64,000 nucleotides of DNA from assembly GCA_965112735.1 (NCBI GenBank), contig OZ218952.1:4278001-4342000 (forward strand), written 5' to 3'. Positions 1 through 11,552 of this stretch are shown one piece after another. A model generated the notes under the pieces. The model saw only the letters and a list, made by a program, of their open reading frames with translations, made no database searches and was not told the DNA's origin. Every line of letters starts with the position of its first letter. Positions within the stretch are counted from its first letter, which is position 1. Made by a program: the position numbers and the translations under genes. This DNA comes from Phaeosaccion multiseriatum. Lineage: Eukaryota > Ochrophyta, other classes.

Positions 1-3000
1 TCCCCCCAACACCACAGTAATATCGTAGTGCAGCACTGCCCACTCGGTCGGCTGCGAGTCAACGTACAGACCCGCGAAGCTGCGAATGAACTCCCATAAC
101 GCACTGAGGACGAGGGAAGAGTCGTCATCGTCGAAGGCCGCTTGCAGTTGAGCCGCTCCATCTGTGGCGTCGGTTTCCGAGGCAAAGTCTTTCACTATGA
201 AGCTCACCACCATCACGGTGGTGGTGGTGGTGGTGCTGCTGCTGCTGTCACTCCTCACCGCGCTTGCGCTCGACGAGGTTATATTTGATGATGCAGTCTG
301 GAATATTGGCGATGATGCAGTCTGAAGTATTGGCGGTGCTGCCAGTGTCCCCCCCCTCCGCCGCTGCTGCTCGTCCCTTGGGTTGTAGTGATGGTTGCTG
401 TCGGCCTCTCTTCTGGCTGCTTGGCTCGACAGCGTCCGGAGCTCCCCCTCCTCTCTCTGCTCCTCCTCCTCTCTCTGCTCCTCCTGCTGCTCCTCCTCCT
501 CCTCCTCCTCCTCCTGCTCCTCCTCCTGCTCCTCCTCCTCCTCCTCCTCCTCCTCCTCCTCCTCCTCCTCCTCCTCCTCCTCCTCCTCCTCCTCCTCCTC
601 CTCCTCCTCCTCCTCCTCCTCCTCCTCCTCCTCCTCCTCCTCCTCCTCCTCCTCCTCCTCCTCCTCCTCCTCCTCCTCCTCCTCCTCCTCCTCCTCCTCC
701 TCCTCCTGCTGCTGCTGCTCCTCCTCCTCCTCCTCCTCCTCCTCCTCCTCCTCCTCCTCCTCCTCCTCCTCCTCTCCTCCTCCTCCTCCTCCTCCTCCTC
801 CTCCTCCTCCTCCTTCTCCTCCTCCTCCTTCTCCTCCTCCTCCTCCTCCTCCTCCTCCTCCTCCTCCTCCTCCTCCTCCTCCTCCTTCTCCTCCTCTTCC
901 TTCTTCTCCTCCTCCTCCTCCTCCTCCTCCTCCTCCTCCTCCTCCTCCTCCTCCTCCTCCTCCTCCTCCTGCCTTTGCCCGTGCCCATGCCTTGCGGCTC
1001 GCTGCTGTCGCGACACCACCATCCGTCTCCTTCTACTGGACCCACCCCCACCACCACTCCCTACTACCGACGACGAGGAGGAGAAGGAGGAGGAGCTGCC
1101 GTCCTCCACACTAATGATGGTCACATCCCCCGCCAAAGCGCCGGTGATGAGCGTAGTGATTGCCACCTGCATAGCGCCAAGCACGCCAGCAGTGTCCACA
1201 AAGCTCGCGTCTTCCCCACTCATACCAAAGCTCCCCAAAATGTAGCTTCCGCTAGTGGGCAGGGGGTAAGGGGTTGAAGCTACCGTCGGCGTCTGCACAG
1301 AGGGAGTGAGCGAAAGGTTGCACAGCCACACAAAGCAACGCAACGCGAGGGCAAGGGGCGGTGCGGTGGGGGAGGCACAGGGGGGAGGACGTAAGACAGG
1401 AAGGGAGCTGCTGCTGCTGCTGGCTGTATCACCAACTGCTGCTGCTGGCTGTATCACCAACTGCTGCTGCTGCTGCTGCTGCCGAGAGTCTTGATGTAAT
1501 CTATGAAGCTAGTGCCATGCAGTGCCATACACTGCCATACACGATCGTGCCATTACTATGTACAGCTAGGTGCCATACGGGGCGCGTTCAGCACGTCAGC
1601 AATCAGCACACATGAGGGCTCCCCCCCCTGGCCTCAGTGACTTACTGGCCTCACTGACTTACTGGCCTCATTACTGTCCTCAGTGACTTACTGCTGTCGG
1701 TGCTGGGCTCGGCGCAGCGGTAGGGGCCGATGTCGGTGCCTGAGAGCAAGTGATGGATGAGGGATGGCAGAGGATAGCAGCGGATGGCAGAGGATGGTAG
1801 AGGATAGCAGAGGATGGCAGAGGATGGATGAGGATGCAGTGGATGGCAGAGGATGGCAGAGGACGGATGAGGATGGCAGAGGATGGATGAGGATGGCAGT
1901 GGATGGCAGAGGATGGCAGAGGATGGCAGAGGATGAGTAAGAGATGCATAACACATATTTGAGGCGAGTCGAACAGATCAGAGGCGAGTCGAACAGATCA
2001 ATGGCAAGGGCCCCGCTCTCCCTCCTCTGTCTCGACTCTCACCCTCTCTCCCTCTCTCCCTCTCTCCCTCTCTCCCTCTCTCCCTCCCCTCTTCCTCCTC
2101 CTCTCCCTCTCTCTCTCCCTCCCTCTGCTCCTCCCTCCCTCTCCCTTTCCCATCCCCTCCATCTCTCCCTCCCCTCCCTTCCTCCCTCCTACTCTCCCTT
2201 CCCCCCTCTCCCTCATCCTCCCACCCCCTCCCCGCCCCCCTCCCTCTGCTCCTCCCCCCCTCTCCCTTTCCCATCCCCTCCCCCTCCCTCTCCCTCTCCC
2301 TTCGTCCTTCGAACCTGCGTCGGAGCTGCCGTCGGAGCTGTCGTCGGAGCCGCCGTCGGAGCCGCCGTCGGAGCAGGGGTAGGGGTCCACGTCGCAGTCC
2401 CAAAGTCCAAAGCCACGAGAGGGAGGTCTTCAGCCGCTGCACCAATCAGGGCTGATAAGCTGCCTATACCCGCTTGCCCACTGAAGTGCGGGAAGGAAGG
2501 AAACGTGGATGGGGGGGGCAGATCATGGAGGGGCCAGAGCACAAGAAAGCAATGGCGACAATGGGCGGCAACAGTAGAGAGTTGGGGGAAATGTATGTGA
2601 TTAGCAGAGTATCGAGCCGTAAGGTGGAGGGTAGAGGTTGGAACCTGCCTCCTGCCTGTTTTCCAGTGTACTCACAATCCATTATTGCCCCAGCAGGTAA
2701 TGTCGTCATTGTCCAGCACCTGACCGAGGTAGGGGGTACATGAAGGGGCGGGGGGTTTCACTTTCTTGGTTGGCTAGGAGTACAAGGAGTACGAGGAAGA
2801 AGAGAGGGAGAAAGAGGGCATGTAATGCGAACCTTGAAACCTTTTCTCATGTTTCAACAGCAGCAGCACAGTACAGTACGCAGAGCAGAACAGCGCACAA
2901 CCTAACCCAGAGCAAAGCAGACCAGTTGGTGATACAGCACAGCATATATACATATACATATATACAAAGGGTACATATAATTATATATATGTAAAGGGTG

Positions 3001-6000
3001 TGCAGCTTGCTTGCAACAATCGCCTTCCTTCTCCTTACCGCACAGTACCCCACGCCTTGCCCGCGAATGGACACGACAGTGCGGCCTGTTCCAAAGTCAA
3101 TAGGAGATAAGGCGTCCCCCATCTCTCCGGCATTGTCCCCAATGTGGTCGAGGTTACCCTGAGCGGGCTCTATTGGTCGTTATGTATGCGGCAGTTGGTA
3201 GGTAGGTAGGTAGGTAGGTAGGTAGGTAGGTAGGTAGGAAGGAGGTAGGTAGGTAGGTAGGTAGGTAGGTAGGAAGGAGGTAGGTAGGTAGGTAGGTAGG
3301 TAGGTAGGTAGGTAGGTAGGTAGGTAGGTAGGTAGGTAGGTAGGTAGGTAGGTAGGTAGGAAGGCAAGTAGGGAGTGAGGTAGGTAGGAAGGAAGGAAGA
3401 AGGGAGGTAGGTAGGTAGGTAGGTAGGTAGGTAAGTAAGTAGGTAGGTAAGTATGTAGGGGGGGAGGGGAGGGGAGGTAGATAGTTGGGTGGGTGGGTAG
3501 GAAGGAAGGAAGGAGAGAGGTAGGTAGGTAGGTAGGTAGGTAGGTAGGGAGGGAGGGAGGGAAGGAGAAGGGACGGAGGGAAGGAGGGAGGAAAGGAGGG
3601 AAGGAGGGAGGAAGGAGGAAGGAAGGAAGGAGGGAAGGAAGGAAGGACGAAAGGAAGGAAGGAAGGAAGGAGGGAAGGGAGGAAGGAGGGGAGGAAGGAA
3701 GGAAGGACGAAAGGAAGGAAGGAGGGAAGGAAGGAAGGAAGGAAGGAAGGAGGGAAGGAAGGAAGGAAGGAAGGAAGGAAGGAAGGAAGGAAGGAAGGAA
3801 GGAAGGAAGGAAGGAAGGAAGGAAGGAAGGAAGGAAGGAAGGAAGGAGGAAGGAAGGAAGGAAGGAAGGAAGGAAGGAAGGAAGGAAGGAAGGAAGGAAG
3901 GAAGGAAGGAAGGAAGGAAGGAAGGAAGGAAGGAAGGAAGGAAGGAAGGAAGGAAGGAAGGAAGGAAGGAAGGAAGAAAGAAGGAAGGAAGGAAGGAAAG
4001 AAGGAAGAAAGGGAGGGAGGAAGAACGGGGCGATACGTGAAGCTAGCTGGAGGGACGTCCGTGGTATGGAATCTCACACAGCTTGCTGTCGGTCCGCCAA
4101 CCTCCCAGCCCCCTCATACACTTTCAGTTTCTTAGGTGATTCCTAGTCAGTCAATAAATACCCCCCTCAGGGCCGAAAGGCGGCACCGTCATCGCCATTC
4201 TATTTGTTAGAGGCAGATGATGGCACTACGACGACATACAGGGGGAGATGAGAAGAATGTTCGCACTCACCTCCTTGACTTCCCCACCCCCAGCATTTGA
4301 CGTCTCCTGGAAGTGCGCAGGCATATGGGCAGGGCCAGGTATATGGGCAGGGGCAGGCAGGCGGCAACGAAGGGCCGAGGTAGGAAAGCAGGTGCCAGGA
4401 AGCAAGCAAGTGAGTGTGTGTGTGTGTGCGGATCCAAGAGCGCGTCTCGCTCGTACTGATTCGAGCATTAGTACTTGAGCAATGGGCTTGAGCACTGCAC
4501 TTGGGCAATGGACTTGCCTGTGTCCAGTATGGCACACTGAGAATACACCCCTGCCGCGAGGGCTATGGCGGTTCTGTTGGTGCCAAGGTCCACGGGACTC
4601 TAAGAGGAGGAGGGGGGGAGGAGGAGGACGACGACGACGAGGAGGAGGAGGAGGAGGAGGAGGAGGAGGAGGAAGAAGAGGAGCCATGAGTGTGGAAGCT
4701 ATTCAAGCCCTCTGACCCGTGTCCACATGATGCACTAAGCCGGCAAGAGACTGGCTGTGGCTAGTAGGCTCAGATTGGCTTCCTTCACCCCCTCCCCTCC
4801 CCCTCTCCCTCCCCCATGTGAGGTGGTAGAGTAGGTCGCTCACCCCGTTCCCCTCTTCGTACTTACTATGCCTGCAAAGTCGGCGTCGAGACTTATGTCA
4901 GTCGTGCTGCCTATGCCCAGCTGTGTGTGTGTGTGTGTGTGTGTGGGTGGGGGGGGGGGTCGAGGGACGAGAGGGGATAGTGCAGCAGCAGGAGGAGGGG
5001 TGAGAGAGGGGTGAGAGAGGGGTGAGAGAGGGGTGAGAGAGGGGTGAGAGAGGGGTGAGAGAGGGTTGAGAGAGGGGTGAGAGAGGAGTGAGAGAGGAGT
5101 GAGAGGGGTGAGAGAGGAGTGAGAGAGGGGTGAGAGAGGGCTGAGAGAGGGGTGAGAGAGGGGTGAGAGAGGAGTGAGAGAGGGGTGAGAGAGGGGTGAG
5201 AGAGGGGTGAGAGGCATGGACTGGACAGGCAGCACCCTCCGCCCACGAAGTTCGCAGTCAGGGAGTCTCACTGGCTGGCAGGAGGAGGAGTCAGTCAGAC
5301 GGCATCGGCAGCTACGCGCCTCACGGTCCCGTGGGTGTCTTTGGCGGTGTGCCCAGCCACAAGCCACACTTGAACACTTACCGTGCCTGTACAGGTGTGA
5401 CAGAAGGGTCGAGAGGGCGTCGTGAGGGCGAAAGCAGTAGAGTAGAGTAGAGAAGAGAAGATAAGAGTAGAGCAGAGCAGCTGGTGATTCGGAGCAGAGC
5501 AGAGCACAATACTCGTTACGTTAAAGGCAGTACAGACACTAACTGTGCAATATAATATGCATATGATGTATAGCAGAGCCGTTAAAGGCAGTACAGACAC
5601 TAAACTGTGCAGATGATACATACATAGCACAGTGCAGACGAGTAGAGAAGGACGCTTTGTGTTGTGAGTGAGGGTGGAAGGGATGCGCTTGTTGTACACA
5701 GAGGAAGCGACGCGAAGCAGATGAGTAGGAGGATTGCACACCCATGAAACAGAGGAGAGGTAGAAACCAAGTTGCTAAGCGGTCGAAAATCGAGGGCTCC
5801 ACCTCCCCTCCCCTCTCCTCCACTCCCCTCCCCTCCCCTCCCCTTCCCTGTCCTTCCCTTCCCTTCCCTTCCCTTCCCTTCCCTTCCCTTCCCTTCCCTT
5901 CCCTTCCCTTCCCTTCCCTTCCCTTCCCTTCCCTTCCCTTCCCTTCCCTTCCCTTCCCTTCCCTTCCCTTCCCTTCCCTCCCCTTTCCTTCCCTTCCCTT

Positions 6001-9000
6001 CCCTTCCCTCTCCTCTCCTCGCCTCTCCTCTCCTCTCCTCCTCTCCCCTCCCTTCCCCTCCCCTCCCCTCCCCTCCCCTCCTCTCCTCTCCCCTCCTCTC
6101 TCCCCTCCCCTCAGCTCCTCTCCCCTCCTCTCTCCCCTCCCCTCAGCTCCTCTCCTGTCCCCTCCCCTCTCCCCTCCTCTCTCCCCTCCCCTCCCCTCTC
6201 CCCTCCCCTCCTCTCTCCCCTCCCCTCCCCTCCCCTCCCCTCCTCTCACCCCTCCCCTCCTCTCTCCCCTCCCCTCCCCTCTCCCCTCCTCTCTCAACTC
6301 TCCCTCCCCCTCCCCTCTCCCCGCCCCTCTCCTCTCCTCTCCCCTCTCCTCCCCTCCTCTCTCCCCTCCCCTCCCCTCCCCTCCCCTCCCCTCCCCTCCC
6401 CTCCCCTCCCCTCCCCTCCCCTCCCCTCCCCTCCCCTCCCCTCCCCTCTCCTCCCCTCTCCTCTCCCCTCCTCTCTCAACTCTCCCTCCCCCTCCCCTCT
6501 CCCCGCCCCTGCCCTCTCCTCTCCTCTCCCCTCTCCTCCCCTCCCCTCCTCTCCCTTCCCCTCCCCTCCCCTCCTCTCCCCTCCTGCTTTGCACTTACCA
6601 TAGCTGTTTAATCCCCAGCAAACCACATCGCCGGTGTTTCGAAGCTTGGGGAGTGAAGAGGACGGGCACACGAACGTTACGGGGAAAGTAGAGGGAAGCA
6701 GCCAAACGAAAGTAGGGAGCGGAAGGAAATACCGTCAGACACGCCATATGTCATCTGTTAGGGCCACGTCTACGAACTTCAGAAAAGTTTCCTGCTCGTT
6801 GGAAGCACGCTGCTGCTGCCGCTGCTGCTGCTGCTGCTGCTGCTGCTCCTCCTCCTCCTCCTCCTCCTCCTCCTCCTCCTCCTCCTCCTCCTCCTCCTCC
6901 TCCTCCTCCTCCTCCTCCTCCTCCTCCTCCTCCTCCTCCTCCTCCTCCTCCTCCTCCTCCTCCTCCTCCTCCTCCTCCTCCTCCTCCTCCTCCTCCTCCT
7001 CCTCCTCCTCCTCCTCCTCCTCCTCCTCCTCCTCCTCGGTAGGTATGTATTCCCTCCACGAAGAGTGCCAAGCCCAAGCAAGGCTCAACCATCACTAGAC
7101 TATATCGTCGGACAAATCGTTGTCTTCGTTTTCTCGATACCTCGCACACACACGCAGCGCTCTCTTCTCCACAGCTCGAGCCCCCAGCCAGGAAGGCACG
7201 CCTTCCCGCCGAGAAGAAGCACGTACCGATCAGTGGCATGCGCTTGCTTCACCTCCCTTCGTGTCTCCTCCTCCTCCTCCTCCTCCTCCTCCTCCTCCTC
7301 CTCCTCCTCCTCCTCCTCGGTAGGTATGTATTCCCTCCACGAAGAGTGCCAAGCCCAAGCAAGGCTCAACCATCACTAGACTATATCGTCGGACAAATCG
7401 TTGTCTTCGTTTTCTCGATACCTCGCACACACACGCAGCGCTCTCTTCTCCACAGCTCGAGCCCCCAGCCAGGAAGGCACGCCTTCCCGCCGAGAAGAAG
7501 CACGTACCGATCAGTGGCATGCGCTTGCTTCACCTCCCTTCGTGTCTCACTCTTTGCAAACGCAAGTTCCGTACACGTGTGGGAAGTGCCTCTCCCCATT
7601 CCCTCCCCTCCCCTCCCCTCCCCCTCCGTGGCACTTCATTGACTTACACTCACCACACAGGTGTGAAGCACCCCTAGGGACAGGGCAGTGGCGGTATAGC
7701 CATCCCCTCCTATGTAGACGTAAGGCAATGAGTCGCCCATCTCCCCAACCGCATCCCCGACGATGGTCATGTTGGTGGCGTCTTGCCCTGTCTGTCCCTT
7801 CCAGTTCCACCCCCTTTGGTTGTTGTTGTGATGATGTTGTGTGGTGTTTTGTTCATGTGTATGTTGTTTGATAGCCGAGTGATGGAAGGAAGACAGCGCA
7901 ATGTAGCTAGTTAGTGGTGTGGGCAACAAGCCAAGAGCTGAGGACGGAAAACAAGACGTGCGACCGACTGTTGTATGAAGCCCACGATTGCCTATACCTG
8001 GGCCATTGACATGAGTGGCACACTATTGCCTACACCTGGGCCATTATTGACATACATGTCCCCTCCCCCGCCCCTCTACTTACAACACTACGGCAACCTT
8101 ACCAGCATTTCACTCCGCCCGCATCCGTGATCTGTAAGCAGGTAAGAGTGGTGTTGGCAAAGGGGGAGAGGAGGAGAGAAGGAGAGGAACGGTGAGCTCC
8201 GTGCTACTCTCTTCTCCTGTGGGCAATAGTGTCTTTCCTGCTCTACTGCCTGCCCCATCCACCACTGACATGCCACAATAGTCTATGTGCCGACTGGTGT
8301 TGTTCCCCCCTCTTGCTGCTGGACTGTCGATGGACTGGTGGTGCCTACCTCCTGCCATGCAAACTCTCCTCTCTCCTCTCTCCTCTCTCTTCTCTCCTCT
8401 CCCCTCTCCTCTCCTCTCCTCTCCTCCTCTCCTCTGCCATCTTTCCTCTCTTCTCTCTCCTCTCCCCTCTCCCCTCTCCTCTCTCTGCTCTCTCCTCTCT
8501 CCTCTCTCCCCTCTCCTGTCTCCTCTCCCCTCTCCCCTCTCCCCTCTCCCCTCTCCCCTCTCCCCTCTCCCCTCTCCCCTCTCCACTCTCCCCTCTCCCC
8601 TCTCCCCTCTCCACTCTCCCCTCTCCCCTCTCCCCTCTCCCCTCTCCCCTCTCCCCTCTCCCCTCTCCCCTCTCCCCTCTCCCCTCTCCCCTCTCCCCTC
8701 TCCCCTCTCCCCTCTCCCCTCTCCCCTCTCCCCTCTCCTCTCTCCCCTCTCCTCTTTCCCCTCTCCCCTCTCCCCTCGCTCCTTTCTCCTCTTTGCTTAC
8801 CACGCATCCATGTGCCCATCCGAGTTCAATTGCAACGGCGGACACGTTCGTTCCCAAGTCGATGGTTGCCTGCAGGAAAAGGGAGAGGCGAGAGAGGGAA
8901 AGAGCGACCGAGGCAGAGAGAAAGACAGAGAGGAGGACACACACAAACACACAGAGAGACAGAGAGAACACAAACACACAGAGAGAGCACGAGTGAGCAA

Positions 9001-11552
9001 GAGAGAAGCAAGGGTGTCGCAGGGAAGGCAAAGGCTCGAGGAGGAAGCCCAGCAGCTGCAGAGAGCAGAAGCAAGTGGTCAGGTCGGACCGCCGGCTAAG
9101 CAAAGCGAAGCATCGCTCTTCGCTCCGTCCAAAACGACCCGCGTGTGTCACGTCGGGCCGGCAGGGCAGAAGGTGACGCGGGTGATGAGGGACACAAGTT
9201 AGACATGCAGTCAGTCACAACAGGCAGCAGCAGAGAGGGAGCCCCAGTCCCAGTCCCAGCGGCGAGAGGCGAGTTGACTCGACGGAGGGCTCCTTTATTT
9301 ACTTGCTTCACGGGGAAATAAATCACTCTACTCTACACTCTACACGTCGTGTGGCTGCGCAAGCAAGCAAGCATAAGCAACAACTGCGCAAGTATGCACG
9401 CCCCCTGGCTGCCTGGCTACAGTATAGCAGTAATGGCAGTGGTAGTAGCAGTAGCAGTAGGAGTGTAAGCAGAAGTAAGACGCCCAGTCGCGTCCTGCAC
9501 CTCCCAAGCGCGTCGTCGTGTAAACATCCCCTCCCCCCCCCCCCTCTGCGCTCGATCGCTGACTCACCAAAGAGGCCATGTCGCCCGAGGCATATCCGAT
9601 GGTATTCGTGTGTCCCTGTCCCAGCTGTAAAGCTCCAACCGCCACGCACGCACCCACACGCCAGAGCAAGGCAGAGAGGCAGGCACATCAGCAAGCAGCA
9701 GCAGGCAGGAGAGGCAGAGCGAAAATGGGGGAAGAAGACGGAGGGTGAGAAAGAGTAGTAGGAACGAATGTACGGACGGGCACCGAGAGGAAGAAGGCGG
9801 AGCGAGACTACTACTACGAGTTCTGGCGATGGCAGTGATGTTGGTGATAGCCGTGGCTGCTGACGTGATGGGTGGGTACCCGCTCTACTCTGGCGCCATC
9901 TCTCGACACAGTCCGAAGGGCTGGAGGGGGGTGGGCCTTTGCATTCCGCGGCAGTATGCGTTGAGGGACAGTTCACTTCACTTCACCCCGGGCCCCTGAT
10001 GCCGATGCTGCTCACCTCCCCGTAGATGTTACTTCCCCAGCTGGAGCGAGGAACAAGCAGAGGAGGCGGGGAGAAGGAGGCAGGCAGGCAGGCCGGGAGG
10101 GAGGGGGGAGGGAGGGGGAGTGACCATGAAAGTCAGAGGGCGTGGGAGAGTAGCTCGGGCATTGGCGGGCTGTCAGCAATGCCGAGGAGGATGACAATCG
10201 AAGCTTGACCTCGGCCTCGGTTTTGAACGAGGAGGAAGGAACGCCGCTGCTGCCCCCCCCTGGACCTGTGGCGGCATGCTATGTATGTCGCACACGGTCA
10301 ATGGCTCGAGTAGTAGCTCTAAAAACGTCATGCGCCTCTGCCTGCCTGTTGTCTCACCATTTGACATCCCCCGTGCTCAGCAATGCACACATCGTGTTCT
10401 GGCCTGTGCAGAATATATATCAACGACGGCAGAGGGGATCGAGCGGGAGGGCATTGAAATAATGAGCCAAGAAGGTCAAAGAGAGGGAGGGAGGGAGGGA
10501 GGGAGGGAGGGAGGGAGGGAGGGAGGGAGGGAGGGAGGGAGGGAGGGAGGGAGGGAGGGAGGGAGGGAGGGAGGGAGGGAGGGAGGGCGAAGGGAGGGAG
10601 GGAGCCTTGAAGTGTTGCATATGCTGCTAGAGTTAAAGGACAGCAGGAGGGCATTTCGAACGTGGCTGCCTGTCTCCCTGCTGGTCGGAACTTACCTCCA
10701 CACACGTCGGTGGCAGTGGCGCCGAGGTTGAGTGCCGTCATATTGTCGCCCATATCGCCGCTCAAAAGGCCTCGGTTGATGTTGTCGTCCTGCTCGGTCG
10801 GCAGGTGCGTGACGATATAGATGTATACAGGCAGGGGCGTGCCATGTGGTCAACGTAGCGAACAAGTGATTCAACGACGCAAAAGCCTACCGCCGGTATC
10901 ATCTTATGGGGTGGGTTCCTCCTCCTCCTCCTCCTCCTCCTCCTCCTCCTCCTCCTCCTCCTCCTCCTCCTCCTCCTCCTCCTCCTCCTCCTCCTCCTCC
11001 TCCTCCTCCTCCTCCTCCTCCGCTTCCCTCCCACCATCACGCCAGTCCAGGCAGACGCCGAGCGCGCACAAGACTTACATATCCCAGCTGGCCAAAGGTA
11101 TTGTGTCCCCAGCATACCACGCTGAAGTCGTCCCGCACGGCGCACGCGGCATACGAGCTGGCACCGAGGGCGATGGCCGTGCGTCCTGTACCGATGTCGA
11201 CGAGACCGAGGTTTTCTCCCATCTGTGTGATGTTGGTTCCGATGTTCTCGCCGGGGTTAGAGCCGAGACCCAGCTGCCCGTACAGGTAGCTGTGAAGAGA
11301 AGTACACAGGCAGCAAAGTTTTCTTTAGGGGTGTTTATTCTGACGATAGTATTACTATCAGTAAAGCAAAACCGGGAAGGTAGCAGCCAGCACTTACCCT
11401 CCCCAGCACTTGAGGTTCCCATTGACACTCGCACAAGCGAAGTCCATGCCGTGTGTGAGAATGGCACCTCCTTGAGCGGCAGTGATGTACACAGCAGCCG
11501 CACTGATGGAAAGCACCGCATGCTTTCTCGTGGCTGGCTGGGGCCCTCTCAT
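1..11552 (-). CDS. Secreted RCC1/BLIP-II-type repeat protein, 3' end outside window
   Basis: Exons read on the minus strand, high to low: 11552-11398, 11289-11079, 10789-10696, 10403-10358, 10040-10016, 9624-9568, 8869-8801, 8131-8103, 7813-7654, 6644-6599, 5386-5382, 4920-4867, 4599-4518, 4306-4271, one unresolved short exon, 3158-3039, 2719-2676, 2480-2315, 1739-1692, 1292-1068, 297-1. Phases match at every junction except around the unresolved exon, which must be 3n+2 nt long. The start at 11552 gives a signal-peptide-like N-terminus; 11660 is an alternative ATG. The protein has about five repeats of the pattern CWGxNxxGQLGxG...GDxxGEMGDxLPxVDLGxGxTAxAL...GxxHTCA, a seven-bladed-propeller family (RCC1/BLIP-II). 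A PTAAPT-rich linker (exons 2480-2315 and 1739-1692) and a Ser-rich region of unknown fold follow. Propeller proteins of this type bind other proteins; the ligand here is unknown. The 3' acceptor of the last exon may be 297 or 321, both in frame. Confidence 0.8.
465..969. repeat. (CTC)n trinucleotide tract, about 0.5 kb
   Basis: Almost pure CTC/GAG repeats with a short CTG interruption near 707-720. It lies in the intron between the last two exons of the RCC1-type gene. It creates long homopolymeric reading frames on both strands that are not genes. Confidence 0.95.
1741..1937. repeat. GAGGATGGCA-type minisatellite
   Basis: About 20 degenerate copies of a 10-bp unit related to GAGGATGGCA, with ATGA variants, in an intron of the RCC1-type gene. 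Confidence 0.85.
2041..2306. repeat. C/T-only pyrimidine tract
   Basis: CTCTCCC and CTCCC motifs with almost no purines over about 260 bp. The tract sits in the intron directly downstream of the exon ending at 2315, whose sense strand is therefore purine-only here. Confidence 0.85.
3196..4020. repeat. (AGGT)n / (AAGG)n tetranucleotide block
   Basis: AGGT repeats (about 3196-3545) grade into GGAAGG and then nearly pure AAGG repeats (about 3715-4010). The block lies in the intron region of the RCC1-type gene that should also hold one unresolved short exon. Confidence 0.95.
4921..5214. repeat. (TG)n followed by an 11-bp GTGAGAGAGGG minisatellite
   Basis: A TG run directly follows the acceptor side of the exon ending at 4920. 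About 20 copies of GTGAGAGAGGG and close variants follow between about 4996 and 5214, within one intron. Confidence 0.9.
5382..5386 (-). other. Predicted 5-nt microexon of the RCC1-type gene
   Basis: The minus strand reads a pyrimidine-rich stretch of about 60 nt whose only AG lies directly before GCACG, which is followed by a consensus donor gtaagt. The preceding exon ends in phase 1 after ...CWGLNSYG. The next exon (4920-4867) must be read in phase 0 as LGIGSTTDISL. Direct joining of these two exons runs into a stop. Inserting the five bases restores the frame and gives ...SYGGTLGIGST, the expected G-x-LG-x-G turn of the repeat. Confidence 0.65.
5800..6586. repeat. (CCCTT)n and (CCCCT)n pentanucleotide block
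   Basis: Pure CCCTT repeats (about 5843-6010) are followed by CCCCT/CTCTC mixtures to about 6586. Two related sub-blocks containing AACTCTCCCTCCCCCT occur near 6296 and 6479, which suggests internal segmental duplication. Intronic in the RCC1-type gene. Confidence 0.95.
6817..7037. repeat. (CTG)n then (CTC)n tract
   Basis: A short CTG run passes directly into about 190 bp of CTC repeats, in the intron between the exons at 6644-6599 and 7813-7654. Confidence 0.95.
7037..7548. repeat. Tandem duplication, 231-bp unit plus CTC spacer
   Basis: The segment 7037-7267 is repeated with no difference that I can see at 7318-7548 (offset 281 bp). A CTC tract of about 50 bp separates the copies, and another CTC tract precedes the first. 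The near identity implies a recent event, probably slippage or unequal exchange between the flanking CTC tracts. I see no repeat-protein exon inside it. Confidence 0.95.
8366..8788. repeat. CTCTCCC heptanucleotide array
   Basis: Several dozen copies of CTCTCCC, with CTCTCCT variants towards both ends. It ends a few bases before the donor of exon 8869-8801, inside the following intron. Confidence 0.95.
10477..10605. repeat. (GGGA)n tetranucleotide tract
   Basis: About 27 uninterrupted GGGA units in the intron between the exons 10789-10696 and 10403-10358. Confidence 0.95.
10917..11021. repeat. (CTC)n tract
   Basis: About 35 CTC units in the intron between the exons 11289-11079 and 10789-10696. 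Confidence 0.95.

Noticed and set aside
264-1277. Long open frames made of poly-Pro, poly-Leu, poly-Ser, poly-Arg or poly-Glu
   Set aside because: They are six-frame translations of a CTC tract with no stop possible; the real exons of the minus-strand gene flank the tract.
3154-4077. Minus-strand frame of Leu-Pro-Ser-Phe and Tyr-Leu-Pro-Thr repeats
   Set aside because: Product of AAGG/AGGT repeats in an intron; no splice-compatible junction with the neighbouring exons.
5744-6691. Pro/Leu/Ser-rich frame on the plus strand and its Arg/Gly/Glu counterpart
   Set aside because: Translation of CCCTT/CCCCT repeats; lies inside an intron of the RCC1-type gene.
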